A stretch of DNA of 18,641 nt, from contig MNRP01000007.1 in assembly GCA_001916005.1 (NCBI GenBank), forward strand, positions 1 to 18,641, read 5' to 3'. The notes beneath the pieces are model-generated. The model was given only the letters and a program-made list of their open reading frames with translations, made no database searches and was not told the DNA's origin. The position numbers and the translations under genes were made by a program. Below are positions 6,865 through 14,505 of the stretch, piece by piece. Position 1 is the first letter of the stretch; each line of letters begins with the position of its first letter. This DNA is from Clostridium sp. 26_22 (lineage in GTDB: Bacteria; Bacillota; Clostridia; TANB77; CAG-508).

Positions 6865-6876
6865 CCAAAATAAAAG

Positions 6877-6915
6877 CTTTCTCATATTATATAAAAAATA
6901 TGAGGAGGTTTTTTT
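6877..6915 (+). terminator. murD terminator that pairs with the next gene's RBS
   Basis: CTTTCTCATATT (6877-6888) pairs with AATATGAGGAGG (6897-6908) in a 12-bp stem containing two G-U pairs, with an 8-base loop, followed by seven T (6909-6915) and then directly the ATG at 6916. The 3' arm contains the whole Shine-Dalgarno sequence GAGGAGG of the downstream gene. The element should act both as a rho-independent terminator and as a block to ribosome binding in read-through RNA. Confidence 0.8.
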
Positions 6916-7527
6916 ATGTACGATGGAACTTATGATGAATACATAAGAAGTATTTTAGGCTATAATCAAAATGAATTATATGATTATGGCTATAATGATA
7001 ATTATAGTAACTACAGGATGCAAGATAATATTGCAATTGTTCAAAATTCTCAGTTAGAACAAAGCTATCCAGAAATCTATAAAGTTGTATACCCAATGGT
7101 ATCAAAAAGATGTGAAAATGTAAGAGCAGAATTATCAAATGAAGAATTAGAAAAAATGACAGATGAAATATATTTTGCATTAGAAAGTAAAAATGAAACA
7201 CAATTAAATATAAATCTAAAAAATGATGTTAGAACAAGTAGTAGTGTAAATGCAAGAAAAGCAGATGTTAGTGCTACAGAGAGTCCAAAAAGAGAAACGA
7301 GACAATTTAATAGTGGATTAAGGGATTTGGTAAAAATATTATTAATAAGAGAACTGTTAAACAGACCAAGACCATTTCCACCACGTCCGCCAGTTAGACC
7401 ACCAATGCCTCCAGGACCGGGACCACGTCCACCAAGACCACCAATGAGACCACCATTTGGACCAGGGGGAAGACCACCATTTCCAAGAGAATTTGAAGTA
7501 GATAATTATGATTTATATGAGATGTAA
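6916..7527 (+). CDS. Hypothetical protein with Pro/Arg-rich C-terminal tail
   Basis: The 203-aa product has three zones. The N-terminal zone (1-40) is rich in Tyr, Asn and Asp (YDEYIRSILGYN...YDYGYNDNYSNY). The central zone (about 50-95) is a probable helical domain, SYPEIYKVVYPMVSKRC...LEKMTDEIYFALE, a pattern I recall from uncharacterised clostridial proteins often listed as hypothetical. A linker and helix (RDLVKILLIRELLNRP) leads into a Pro-rich zone (about 150-190) of PRPP, VRPP, PPGPGP and GGRPP units, ending in an acidic tail (FEVDNYDLYEM). There is no signal peptide. The Tyr-rich head plus Pro-rich tail resembles spore-coat-associated proteins, but this is only a guess. The RBS lies inside the hairpin 6877-6908 and no promoter is visible in the 51-base gap, so expression may depend on read-through from murD. 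The Pro-rich zone is markedly more GC-rich than its surroundings. Confidence 0.75.
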   Translation: MYDGTYDEYIRSILGYNQNELYDYGYNDNYSNYRMQDNIAIVQNSQLEQSYPEIYKVVYPMVSKRCENVRAELSNEELEKMTDEIYFALESKNETQLNINLKNDVRTSSSVNARKADVSATESPKRETRQFNSGLRDLVKILLIRELLNRPRPFPPRPPVRPPMPPGPGPRPPRPPMRPPFGPGGRPPFPREFEVDNYDLYEM

Positions 7528-7528
7528 T

Positions 7529-7557
7529 TTGACATAATCTTGGCAATATGCTAAAAT
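7529..7557 (+). promoter_or_regulatory. Sigma-A promoter of the 77-aa protein gene
   Basis: TTGACA (7529-7534), 17 bases, TAAAAT (7552-7557). It starts directly after the stop of the Pro-rich protein gene. Confidence 0.85.
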
Positions 7558-7598
7558 ATAAAAGTAAAATATTGAAGTCATAGACAGGAGGAAAAAAT

Positions 7599-7832
7599 AT
7601 GCTTTATGAGAAATTAAAAAATCTATTATCTGAATGGGATTTATACACTTCGAAAGAAGCAGAAATACCAGAACGTATAATGAAACTCGAAAAATGGTCT
7701 ATTGCTAAATCAGTTGAAATAACAATAGCTGAGATGAGAAGTAATAACGAATTAGAAAAGATTTCAGAAGAAGACAAAGAAAAAATTGAGATGATATTTA
7801 ATTATCTTAGTATAATGGCTTCAACGAAGTAA
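7599..7832 (+). CDS. Small helical protein, unknown function
   Basis: A 77-aa predicted cytoplasmic protein, wholly alpha-helical by appearance: heptad-like leucine/isoleucine spacing in MLYEKLKNLLSEWDLY and in WSIAKSVEITIAEMRSNN, then KISEEDKEKIEMIFNYLSIM. It has a strong promoter (7529-7557), an AGGAGG RBS 6-8 bases before ATG and a GC-rich terminator after it, so it is a real single-gene unit. No family is recognised. Small acidic helical proteins of this size can be partner or regulatory proteins, but nothing here points to a specific role. Confidence 0.75.
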   Translation: MLYEKLKNLLSEWDLYTSKEAEIPERIMKLEKWSIAKSVEITIAEMRSNNELEKISEEDKEKIEMIFNYLSIMASTK

Positions 7833-7842
7833 TGTTTTATGG

Positions 7843-7866
7843 GGGAGAGTATATCTCCCTTTTTTA
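7843..7866 (+). terminator. Terminator of the 77-aa protein gene
   Basis: GGGAGA (7843-7848) pairs with TCTCCC (7854-7859) around a 5-base loop and is followed by a run of T. It lies 10 bases after the stop codon. Confidence 0.85.
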
Positions 7867-7880
7867 ATTAAAAAATTTCC

Positions 7881-7912
7881 AAAATATACAAAATTAGTTT
7901 GTATATTTTTTT
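7881..7912. terminator. Second hairpin with T-tract upstream of the CBS gene
   Basis: AAAATATACAAA (7881-7892) and TTTGTATATTTT (7898-7909) are perfect 12-bp arms with a 5-base loop, and T continues to 7912. It may be a back-up terminator or a leader hairpin of the CBS-domain gene 50 bases downstream. Confidence 0.6.
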
Positions 7913-7961
7913 ATTTTTAACAAATAATAAAAACGAGAAATTTTGAAAGGTGGTTAAATAA

Positions 7962-8408
7962 ATGAAAGTAAAAGATTGTATGTGTAATGATGTTTGCTGT
8001 GTAAAACCAGAAACAAAAATAAATGAAGTGGCAAAAATAATGAGCCAAAATCATATAGGATGTGTTCCGGTATGCGACCAAAATAATTGTATATGTGGAA
8101 TTATAACAGACAGAGATATATTATTAAGAAGTGTTGCATGTGACAAAGATACTTGCCAAACAACAGCAAGTGAAATAATGTCAAAAGATGTATGCACTTG
8201 TAATGAAAGTGATGATATAATAAATGCAGAAAGCAAAATGGCAAATTATCAAGTAAGAAGGCTTCCAGTATGTGACCAAGATAATCATGTAATAGGAATT
8301 TTAACATTAGGAGATTTAGCGCAAAATGATGAACAATTAGGAAAACAACAAGTTTGTACAACAATAGATGAAATATGTAACTGCCATAGCAATAAAAATG
8401 CTGAATAA
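7962..8408 (+). CDS. Cysteine-rich tandem CBS-domain protein
   Basis: The 148-aa product is made of two CBS motifs (about 2-58 and 68-122), each ending in the usual G-I-[IL]-T-x-x-D-[IL] pattern (GIITDRDIL at 46-54, GILTLGDLA at 112-120). Paired CBS motifs form a Bateman module that senses adenine nucleotides or similar ligands. Free-standing ones of this size resemble stress or dormancy CBS proteins. The odd feature is 16 cysteines (about 11%), at 6, 8, 12, 13, 34, 38, 43, 45, 60, 65, 78, 80, 104, 132, 139 and 141, several as CxC or CC pairs and repeated at equivalent places in both halves (VPVCDQ at 35-40, LPVCDQ at 101-106). This suggests metal or redox sensing. There is no signal peptide. 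RBS AAAGGTGG precedes ATG by 8-10 bases, and a terminator follows. The ligand is unknown. Confidence 0.85.
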   Translation: MKVKDCMCNDVCCVKPETKINEVAKIMSQNHIGCVPVCDQNNCICGIITDRDILLRSVACDKDTCQTTASEIMSKDVCTCNESDDIINAESKMANYQVRRLPVCDQDNHVIGILTLGDLAQNDEQLGKQQVCTTIDEICNCHSNKNAE

Positions 8409-8414
8409 TTTTTC

Positions 8415-8439
8415 AAAAGAAGCCAAAGAGCTTCTTTTT
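8415..8439 (+). terminator. Terminator of the CBS-domain gene
   Basis: AAAAGAAGC (8415-8423) pairs with GCTTCTTTT (8430-8438) around the loop CAAAGA, with the T-tract built into the 3' arm, 6 bases after the stop codon. Confidence 0.85.
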
Positions 8440-8498
8440 ATTATGCAAAATGTATGATTGAACCAATAATTACATATACTAAAAATAGGAGAAAAATT

Positions 8499-9596
8499 AT
8501 GATTATTGATATGTCTTATTGGACAAGAGTAGGGAGAAGAATATTATACGTAATATTGATTTTAATAGGATTAATTATTGCATTAAAATTATCAGTATTT
8601 TATATGCCATTTTTAATTGCATTTATAATATCACTTCTAATAGAACCATCTATTAGATTTATTATGAAAAAACTAAAATTAACACGAAAAACAAGTTCTA
8701 TTATAATATTTATAGTTGTAGCAACTGTTATTCTAGGAGGATTAGCATGGGGGATAGTAGCACTATTTTCAGAGGCTTCAAACCTATTACAAAGTCTAAA
8801 TTTTTATGTTGATAAAATGTATAGTTTATTTCAAAGTTTTACAAATAGATTTGACTTTAATAAAATTCACTTTCCAAATGAAATAAATCAAGTATTACAA
8901 AATTCAACAGGAGGAATAATAAATACCGCTTCTAATTGGCTAAGAAATTCATTGACAGGATTACTAAATATAATAACCTCAATACCAACAATAGCAATAT
9001 ATTTTGTAGTAACAATAATGGCGCTATACTTAATATGTGTAGATAAAGTATATATATTAGACCAAATAGAGCATCACCTTCCAAAAAAATGGGTATTTAA
9101 ATTAGGAACACATATAAAAGAATTAACCAAAACACTCGGAGGTTATTTAAAAGCAGAAGTAACATTGATATTAATATCTTTTATAATTTCTTTAATAGGG
9201 CTATATATATTAAAGATTGCAAAATTCAATATAGAATATCCATTACTAATGGCACTATTTATAGGATTTGTTGATGCACTTCCTATATTAGGCTCAGGAA
9301 CAGTAATGGTTCCATGGGCGATAGTATCTGGATTAAATGGTGATTTAAAACTAGGAATTGCAATTATTATATTATTTGCAATAATGTCAACAATAAGACA
9401 ATTTTTAGAACCTAAATTAGTCAGCAAACATATTGGAACACATCCAATTTTTACATTGATTGCTATGTATACTGGATTTAAATTCTTAGGAGTAATAGGA
9501 CTATTGGTAGGACCAATTATTTTGATTATTATAAAAAATGTTTTTGCAACCTTTATTGATGAAGGAGTGGTGAAGACTATATTTGATAAAAAATAA
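8499..9596 (+). CDS. AI-2E family transporter (PF01594-like permease)
   Basis: A 365-aa polytopic membrane protein with the layout of the AI-2E/YdiK-type permease superfamily: two N-terminal helices (about 14-52), a third (about 66-90), a long extracellular segment (about 95-155: SLNFYVDKMYSLFQSF...NWLRNSL), and a C-terminal group of four to five helices (about 155-355) including the conserved GFVDALPILGSGTVMVPWA loop region and the FLEPKLVSKHIGTHP signature. Members are linked to export of signalling or small molecules or to sodium/proton exchange, and the substrate here is unknown. ATG 8499 is chosen because AGGAGA lies 6 bases before it; the ATG at 8454 would add 15 polar residues and lacks an RBS. 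The metallo-beta-lactamase-fold gene follows 52 bases downstream without a visible terminator, so the two may be co-transcribed. Confidence 0.88.
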   Translation: MIIDMSYWTRVGRRILYVILILIGLIIALKLSVFYMPFLIAFIISLLIEPSIRFIMKKLKLTRKTSSIIIFIVVATVILGGLAWGIVALFSEASNLLQSLNFYVDKMYSLFQSFTNRFDFNKIHFPNEINQVLQNSTGGIINTASNWLRNSLTGLLNIITSIPTIAIYFVVTIMALYLICVDKVYILDQIEHHLPKKWVFKLGTHIKELTKTLGGYLKAEVTLILISFIISLIGLYILKIAKFNIEYPLLMALFIGFVDALPILGSGTVMVPWAIVSGLNGDLKLGIAIIILFAIMSTIRQFLEPKLVSKHIGTHPIFTLIAMYTGFKFLGVIGLLVGPIILIIIKNVFATFIDEGVVKTIFDKK

Positions 9597-9648
9597 AAAA
9601 TATGATAAAATAAGTTCATTAAAATTAATAATGAAACGAGGTAAAATA

Positions 9649-10308
9649 ATGAACGATAATTTTAAAACTTTAAGTTTTTTAGGAACAGATTCAGGGTTTG
9701 GCCAAAATAATAATTCGGCATTTATAGCAAGTGATGAAGAATTAACTATAATAGACTGTGGATTTACTGTATTTGAAAAAATTATAAAAAAATTTGACTT
9801 AAAAAAATATAAAAAAATTAATATTATAGTAACTCATTTACACAATGATCATGCAGGTTCTTTAGGACAAATTATATTATACTTGTGGTTTATGTGTAAC
9901 AAAAAATGTAATATTATAAGTAAATGTAAAAATATATCATTATATTTGGAAATTATAGGAACACCTAAAGAGGCATACACAATAATGCAAGATACAGAAA
10001 ATATTAAATTTATAAAAACAGAACATGTTGATTATTTAGATTCTTATGGATTTAAAATGAATATAAATAATAAAAATATTATTTACACCGGTGATACAAA
10101 AATTTTAGAACCATTTTTACCATTTTTAAATGATACAGATGAATTTTATGTAGATGTTTCCAAATATGGTGGTGCACATTTAAAAATAGATGAAATACAA
10201 GAAAATCTAAAAAATATAGCAAATAGAAATATAAAAATATTTTTAATGCATTTGGATGACAAAGAATATATTAAAAATTTTTTAACAAAAAATATTTTTC
10301 TTGCGTGA
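9649..10308 (+). CDS. Metallo-beta-lactamase-fold hydrolase
   Basis: The 219-aa product is a zinc-dependent hydrolase fold. The signature THLHNDHAG is at 62-70 (His63, His65, Asp67, His68), YTGDT at 146-150 (Asp149 bridges the metals), and a C-terminal FLMHLDD supplies a further His (201). A His at 126 (TEHVDY) may be the remaining metal ligand. The order resembles RNase Z/ElaC-like and phosphodiesterase-like members of the superfamily more than true beta-lactamases, but the exosite and other RNase Z features are not evident, so the substrate is open. The start at 9649 is set by ACGAGG 7 bases upstream; an in-frame ATG at 9583 would overlap the permease gene. It ends in TGA, showing that TGA is read as stop. 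It is more AT-rich than its neighbours, with long A/T-only codon runs. Confidence 0.82.
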   Translation: MNDNFKTLSFLGTDSGFGQNNNSAFIASDEELTIIDCGFTVFEKIIKKFDLKKYKKINIIVTHLHNDHAGSLGQIILYLWFMCNKKCNIISKCKNISLYLEIIGTPKEAYTIMQDTENIKFIKTEHVDYLDSYGFKMNINNKNIIYTGDTKILEPFLPFLNDTDEFYVDVSKYGGAHLKIDEIQENLKNIANRNIKIFLMHLDDKEYIKNFLTKNIFLA

Positions 10309-10323
10309 AAAAATCTAAAATAA

Positions 10324-10352
10324 TTGACTATTTTAAAATTTTATGTTAATAT
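10324..10352 (+). promoter_or_regulatory. Sigma-A promoter of the nucleotidyltransferase-fold gene
   Basis: TTGACT (10324-10329), 17 bases, TAATAT (10347-10352). Transcription would begin near 10359, which excludes the ATG at 10359 as a practical start. Confidence 0.7.
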
Positions 10353-10394
10353 AAAGATATGAACTTTTATATGGTAACTAGGAGGAAAACAAAT

Positions 10395-11027
10395 ATGGTA
10401 GACAACAATTATAATTACCAAAAAGAAGCAAATATTCTATGTTTACTTGAAGACAAAGAATATTTAGAACGGAAAGAAGCTTTATTTAAAATAGTAAATG
10501 AATTCGAAAAAAATGGAATTAGATATGGATTAGCATGCTCAATGAATTTGTTTTTAAATGGAATCGTTGATGAATTTCATGACTTAGATTTTATAATAGA
10601 ATTATCAGATACTGAAAAAGTCAAAGAAGTTATGGAAAAAATCGGAGCTATTTTAAAAGAAACGGGAGGAAATGGATATTGTGAATCAGATGTTTATATG
10701 CATTTTCAATTAGAAAGGGTAGATATAGACATTATATCAGGTTTTAGATTATTAACATTTGGGACTAATTTTCAATATAAATTTAACGAAAATGAATTAG
10801 TAACTTGTTATATAAAAAATTTTACAATTCCATTAATTCCTCTAGAAGCATTATATGTATTATACTATATGATGGAAGGTTGGCAGCCAAGGAGAAGGTA
10901 TAAAAGAAAACTTATTGAACAATACCTTATTATTGAAGGGGTATCTTTTCCAAAAATCTTAGAAAATTCATTAACTACTGAATTACCATTGTGGATCAAA
11001 AAAAAGATAAAGCTTCTTTTAAACTAA
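10395..11027 (+). CDS. Nucleotidyltransferase-fold protein
   Basis: A 210-aa cytoplasmic protein. Residues about 36-70 read NEFEKNGIRYGLACSMNLFLNG...FHDLDFIIE, matching the start of the pol-beta nucleotidyltransferase fold (a G/C-S turn, a helix, then D-x-D at 63-65). A third acidic site is supplied by VDIDIISGF (about 109-117). The C-terminal part (about 135-200) is helical with a basic WQPRRRYKRK stretch. Relatives include aminoglycoside nucleotidyltransferases, AbiE-type toxins and small uncharacterised enzymes. The usual GGxA/GGS turn is replaced by ACSM, so activity is not certain. No antitoxin-like partner gene is adjacent, which argues against a toxin-antitoxin pair. Start 10395 has AGGAGG 8-9 bases upstream; an earlier ATG at 10359 coincides with the transcription start. 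Confidence 0.65.
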   Translation: MVDNNYNYQKEANILCLLEDKEYLERKEALFKIVNEFEKNGIRYGLACSMNLFLNGIVDEFHDLDFIIELSDTEKVKEVMEKIGAILKETGGNGYCESDVYMHFQLERVDIDIISGFRLLTFGTNFQYKFNENELVTCYIKNFTIPLIPLEALYVLYYMMEGWQPRRRYKRKLIEQYLIIEGVSFPKILENSLTTELPLWIKKKIKLLLN

Positions 11028-11068
11028 AATAAAAACAAGAGATTATTATATAGTCTCTTGTTTTTATT
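11028..11068. terminator. Bidirectional terminator, 15-bp perfect stem
   Basis: AATAAAAACAAGAGA (11028-11042) and TCTCTTGTTTTTATT (11054-11068) are exact complements around an 11-base loop. It serves the convergent nucleotidyltransferase-fold (+) and DUF1980-like (-) genes, lying directly after one stop and 4 bases from the other. Confidence 0.9.
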
Positions 11069-11071
11069 CTT

Positions 11072-11620
11072 TTATAACACCCCACTAGTAGGAATATAAC
11101 TATCATCAGGAGGATAAACATACTCCTCTTTAGGAGTATCAACAGCCTTTATATCAGTAATTCTAACAACAGGCATATCACCATGATATGACCCTTTAAC
11201 AATCTCACCAGTAACTTCAACCCAAGTATCATTAGCAAAATTCTTTGCACTATCACACTCACATAAAAAACCAACAACAACAGATTGAGAACTAGAATTA
11301 ATAATCATATTTCTAGCTAAAACAAATTGATTATCTTGTAAATCAGAAACCCTATAAACATAACCAGTAAAATTAATTTTCTTTCCTACATAACTATCAA
11401 CATTTTCGTGAACAGTTTTTAAAATATTAGCATAATTCTTAGCAGAAATTTTACAAACACCAGAACTGTCCAAATTATCAGAAACAGAAAAACTTTTATT
11501 AGAACCAGAAATAACCTTATAAAAAACCGCACATAAAATACCAATCATAAGAATTATAACAAAAGTAAAAAACACTTTAAAAAGCTTACTACCATTAACT
11601 TTAACATTAAAAATAAACAT
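11072..11620 (-). CDS. Membrane-anchored DUF1980/TIGR03943-like protein
   Basis: A 182-aa protein with one N-terminal membrane helix (about 14-36) and an outward C-terminal domain. The domain (about 72-160) reads YVGKKINFTGYVYRVSDL, then FVLARNMI, GFLCECDSAKNF and WVEVTGEIVKG, followed by PVVRITDIKAV, which is the strand order and motif set of the C-terminal OB-like domain of TIGR03943/DUF1980 proteins (YcgQ-like). In those proteins the domain usually sits behind two or more N-terminal helices, next to a permease gene of the YcgR/DUF318 type. Here only a single anchor is present and no permease gene is nearby. Cysteines 118-120 region (CEC) may replace the usual cysteine pair of the family. 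RBS AGAGGA lies 8-9 bases before ATG. The assignment is from motif memory. Confidence 0.65.
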   Translation of the reverse strand: MFIFNVKVNGSKLFKVFFTFVIILMIGILCAVFYKVISGSNKSFSVSDNLDSSGVCKISAKNYANILKTVHENVDSYVGKKINFTGYVYRVSDLQDNQFVLARNMIINSSSQSVVVGFLCECDSAKNFANDTWVEVTGEIVKGSYHGDMPVVRITDIKAVDTPKEEYVYPPDDSYIPTSGVL

Positions 11621-11688
11621 AGCAAATCCTCTTTCTAATTTGATTATTACAATCTATTCCAGAAAAGCAAAAATATTACAAAAAATAC

Positions 11689-11717
11689 TTGATAAAAAAG
11701 AATATTAGTGATATAGT
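11689..11717 (+). promoter_or_regulatory. Extended -10 sigma-A promoter of secA
   Basis: TTGATA (11689-11694), 17 bases, TATAGT (11712-11717), with TG one base before the -10 box (TGATATAGT). The leader is about 30 bases, including AGGAGGAG. Confidence 0.85.
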
Positions 11718-11754
11718 TACAAAGTAAAATAAACTTAGGAGGAGTATACCAATT

Positions 11755-14505
11755 ATGAAATTATTCAAAAGTTACAGTGAAAAAGAAGTAAAAAGAGTTA
11801 TGCCAATTGTAAACAAAATCAATAGTTTAGAACCAGAAATGGAAAAATTGACAGACCATGAATTAAAAGAGAAAACAAATTATTTCAAGAAACAATTATC
11901 AGAGGGAAAAACATTAGATGATATATTACCAGAAGCTTTTGCAGTTGTAAGAGAAGCTTCTAAAAGAGCCTTAGGAATGAGACATTTCGATGTTCAATTA
12001 ATAGGTGGAATTATTCTACATCAAGGAAGAATTGCAGAAATGAAAACTGGTGAAGGAAAAACATTAGTTGCAACATTACCAGTATACCTAAATGCACTTG
12101 AAGGAAAAGGAGTTCACGTAATAACAGTAAACGACTATCTAGCAAAAAGAGATAGTGAATGGATGGGAAAATTATATAAATTCTTAGGATTATCAGTAGG
12201 ATTAGTAATTGCAGGAATGGACCCAAATGCAAAACAAAAAGCATATGCAGCAGATATAACATATGGTACAAATAACGAATTTGGATTTGATTACTTAAGA
12301 GATAATATGGTAATCTACAAAAATCAATTAGTACAAAGAGGATTACATTATGCAATAGTCGATGAAATCGATAGTATCTTAATTGATGAAGCAAGAACAC
12401 CACTTATCATTTCAGGTAGAGCAAATGAATCATCAGATTTATACAAAAAAGCAAACGATTTTGTAAGAAGACTTGAGCCAAAAGTAATAATTGAAGAAGA
12501 TGTTAAAGATTTTGAACAAGCAGAAGATAATGAAAAATATGATTATATAGTTGACTTAAAAGCAAAATCAGCATCATTAACACAAAAAGGTATAAAAAAA
12601 GCCGAAGAATTCTTTGGATTAGAAAATTTCAATGACCTAGAAAACTCAACATTAGTTCATCACGTAAACCAAGCATTACGTGCACATGGAGTAATGAAAA
12701 AAGACATAGATTATATTGTAAAAGATGGAGAAGTTCTTATTGTTGATGAATTTACAGGACGTATTATGTATGGAAGAAGATACAACAATGGATTACACCA
12801 AGCAATAGAAGCCAAAGAAAGAGTTAAAATAGCTGATGAATCAAAAACATTAGCAACAATAACATTCCAAAACTACTTTAGAATGTATGATAAATTATCT
12901 GGCATGACAGGTACTGCAATGACAGAAGAAGCAGAATTCGAAGAAATATATAACTTAGATGTTGTATCAATACCAACAAATAAACCAATGGTAAGAAAAG
13001 ATGAAAATGATGTTATATACAAAAACGAAAATGCAAAATTTAGAGCAGTAATCGAAAGTGTAAAAGAAAGTCATGCAAAAGGACAACCAGTTCTAATTGG
13101 TACAGTATCAATTGAAAAATCTGAAAAATTAAGCAAATTATTAAATGAAGCACGTATTCCTCATGAAGTATTAAATGCTAAATCACACGAAAAAGAAGCA
13201 ATGATTGTTGCACAAGCTGGTAAATATGGAGCTGTTACAATAGCAACAAACATGGCAGGACGTGGTACTGATATCATGTTAGGTGGAAATAGTGAATATT
13301 TAGCAAAAGAAGAAATGAGAAAAAATAGAGTTCCAGAATACTTAATAGAAGAATCAAACACATATTATGAAACAGATGACCAAGATATATTAAGAGCAAG
13401 AGAACAATTCAATAAACTAGTAGAAAAATATGAAGAACAAATTAAAGAAGAAAAACAAAAAGTAATAGACGCTGGTGGTTTAAAAATAATTGGTACAGAA
13501 AGACACGAATCAAGAAGAATTGACAACCAATTAAGAGGACGTTCAGGACGTCAAGGAGATGTCGGAGAATCTAAATTCTATATTGGACTAGATGATGATT
13601 TAATGAAAATCTTCGGTGGAGATGCAATAACAAGAGTATACAATACTTTAGGTGCAGATGAAAACATGCCAATACAATCTAGAATGATTTCAAAAGCAGT
13701 AGAAAATGCTCAAAAGAAAGTAGAAGGCAGAAACTTTAGCATACGTAAAAACGTATTAAAATATGATGATGTTATGAATGTACAAAGAGAAATCATATAT
13801 AAACAAAGAAGAGAAGTATTAGATGGAAAAGATCTTCACGAAAACATAGTAAATATGATTACAACAATAGCAGAAGAAACAGTATCAACATATATTGAAG
13901 GTGAAGATGGAAAAACAGTAAATGCAGAATCTTTAAATACAGAAATATCAAATATATTCGGTATAGATATTGCTGAATTCATAAATGCACACGAAAAAGA
14001 TTCAAATGCAATAGTAGAAGAATTAGAAAAACAAGCTATAGAAAAATACCAAGCTAAAGAGGAAGAAATAACATCTGAAAAAATGAGAGAACTTGAAAGA
14101 GTTGTAATGCTTAAAGTAGTTGATGAAAAATGGATGAACCATATAGACAGTATGGATGAATTAAAAAATGGTATTGGTTTAAGAGCATATGGACAACAAG
14201 ACCCTGTTGTAAAATATAGAACAGAGGGAATGGATATGTTCGAAGAAATGGTTGCTAATATCAAATTAGATGTTGTTAAAATTCTTATGAATATTAGAAA
14301 ACAAAATGGTGATGTTAAAAGACAAGAAGCAGCAAAAATTACTGGTGCAGCATTAGAAGCTATAAATAGTGTTGATGGAGGAAAGAAGATAAATACTCCT
14401 GAATATAGCCAAACAGTTGTAAATGAAGGACCAAAGATTGGTAGAAATGACCCATGTCCATGTGGATCGGGTAAGAAATACAAAAATTGTTGTGGTAAAT
14501 CGTAA
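11755..14505 (+). CDS. secA: Preprotein translocase ATPase SecA
   Basis: This 916-aa peripheral membrane ATPase drives unfolded preproteins through SecYEG. The features run in order: N-terminal helix; nucleotide-binding domain 1 with FDVQLIGGIILHQGRIAEMK (78-97) and Walker A GEGKT (99-103); the DEAD-like VDEIDSILIDEARTPLI (202-218); preprotein cross-linking domain (about 225-370); GMTGTAMTEEAEF; nucleotide-binding domain 2 with TNMAGRGTDIMLGG and GTERHESRRIDNQLRGRSGR; helical scaffold and wing domains; and a zinc-binding SEC-C tail, GRNDPCPCGSGKKYKNCC, with Cys901, 903, 912 and 913 that would bind SecB or ribosome in other species. Length is usual for clostridial SecA. RBS AGGAGGAG is about 10 bases upstream. 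It has its own promoter. In many Firmicutes prfB follows; here non-coding DNA and an integrase follow instead. Confidence 0.98.
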   Translation: MKLFKSYSEKEVKRVMPIVNKINSLEPEMEKLTDHELKEKTNYFKKQLSEGKTLDDILPEAFAVVREASKRALGMRHFDVQLIGGIILHQGRIAEMKTGEGKTLVATLPVYLNALEGKGVHVITVNDYLAKRDSEWMGKLYKFLGLSVGLVIAGMDPNAKQKAYAADITYGTNNEFGFDYLRDNMVIYKNQLVQRGLHYAIVDEIDSILIDEARTPLIISGRANESSDLYKKANDFVRRLEPKVIIEEDVKDFEQAEDNEKYDYIVDLKAKSASLTQKGIKKAEEFFGLENFNDLENSTLVHHVNQALRAHGVMKKDIDYIVKDGEVLIVDEFTGRIMYGRRYNNGLHQAIEAKERVKIADESKTLATITFQNYFRMYDKLSGMTGTAMTEEAEFEEIYNLDVVSIPTNKPMVRKDENDVIYKNENAKFRAVIESVKESHAKGQPVLIGTVSIEKSEKLSKLLNEARIPHEVLNAKSHEKEAMIVAQAGKYGAVTIATNMAGRGTDIMLGGNSEYLAKEEMRKNRVPEYLIEESNTYYETDDQDILRAREQFNKLVEKYEEQIKEEKQKVIDAGGLKIIGTERHESRRIDNQLRGRSGRQGDVGESKFYIGLDDDLMKIFGGDAITRVYNTLGADENMPIQSRMISKAVENAQKKVEGRNFSIRKNVLKYDDVMNVQREIIYKQRREVLDGKDLHENIVNMITTIAEETVSTYIEGEDGKTVNAESLNTEISNIFGIDIAEFINAHEKDSNAIVEELEKQAIEKYQAKEEEITSEKMRELERVVMLKVVDEKWMNHIDSMDELKNGIGLRAYGQQDPVVKYRTEGMDMFEEMVANIKLDVVKILMNIRKQNGDVKRQEAAKITGAALEAINSVDGGKKINTPEYSQTVVNEGPKIGRNDPCPCGSGKKYKNCCGKS

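Noticed and set aside
9143..9619. 158-codon frame antisense to the AI-2E permease
   Set aside because: No RBS, and the permease motifs on the plus strand are clear.
10359..11027. Nucleotidyltransferase-fold gene as half of a toxin-antitoxin or abortive-infection pair
   Set aside because: Neighbours on both sides are separated by terminators and promoters and do not resemble antitoxins or AbiEi.
13836..14483. 215-codon open frame antisense to secA
   Set aside because: secA is certain on the other strand, the frame has no RBS and encodes Ser/Ile-rich sequence typical of reverse-read AT-rich coding DNA.
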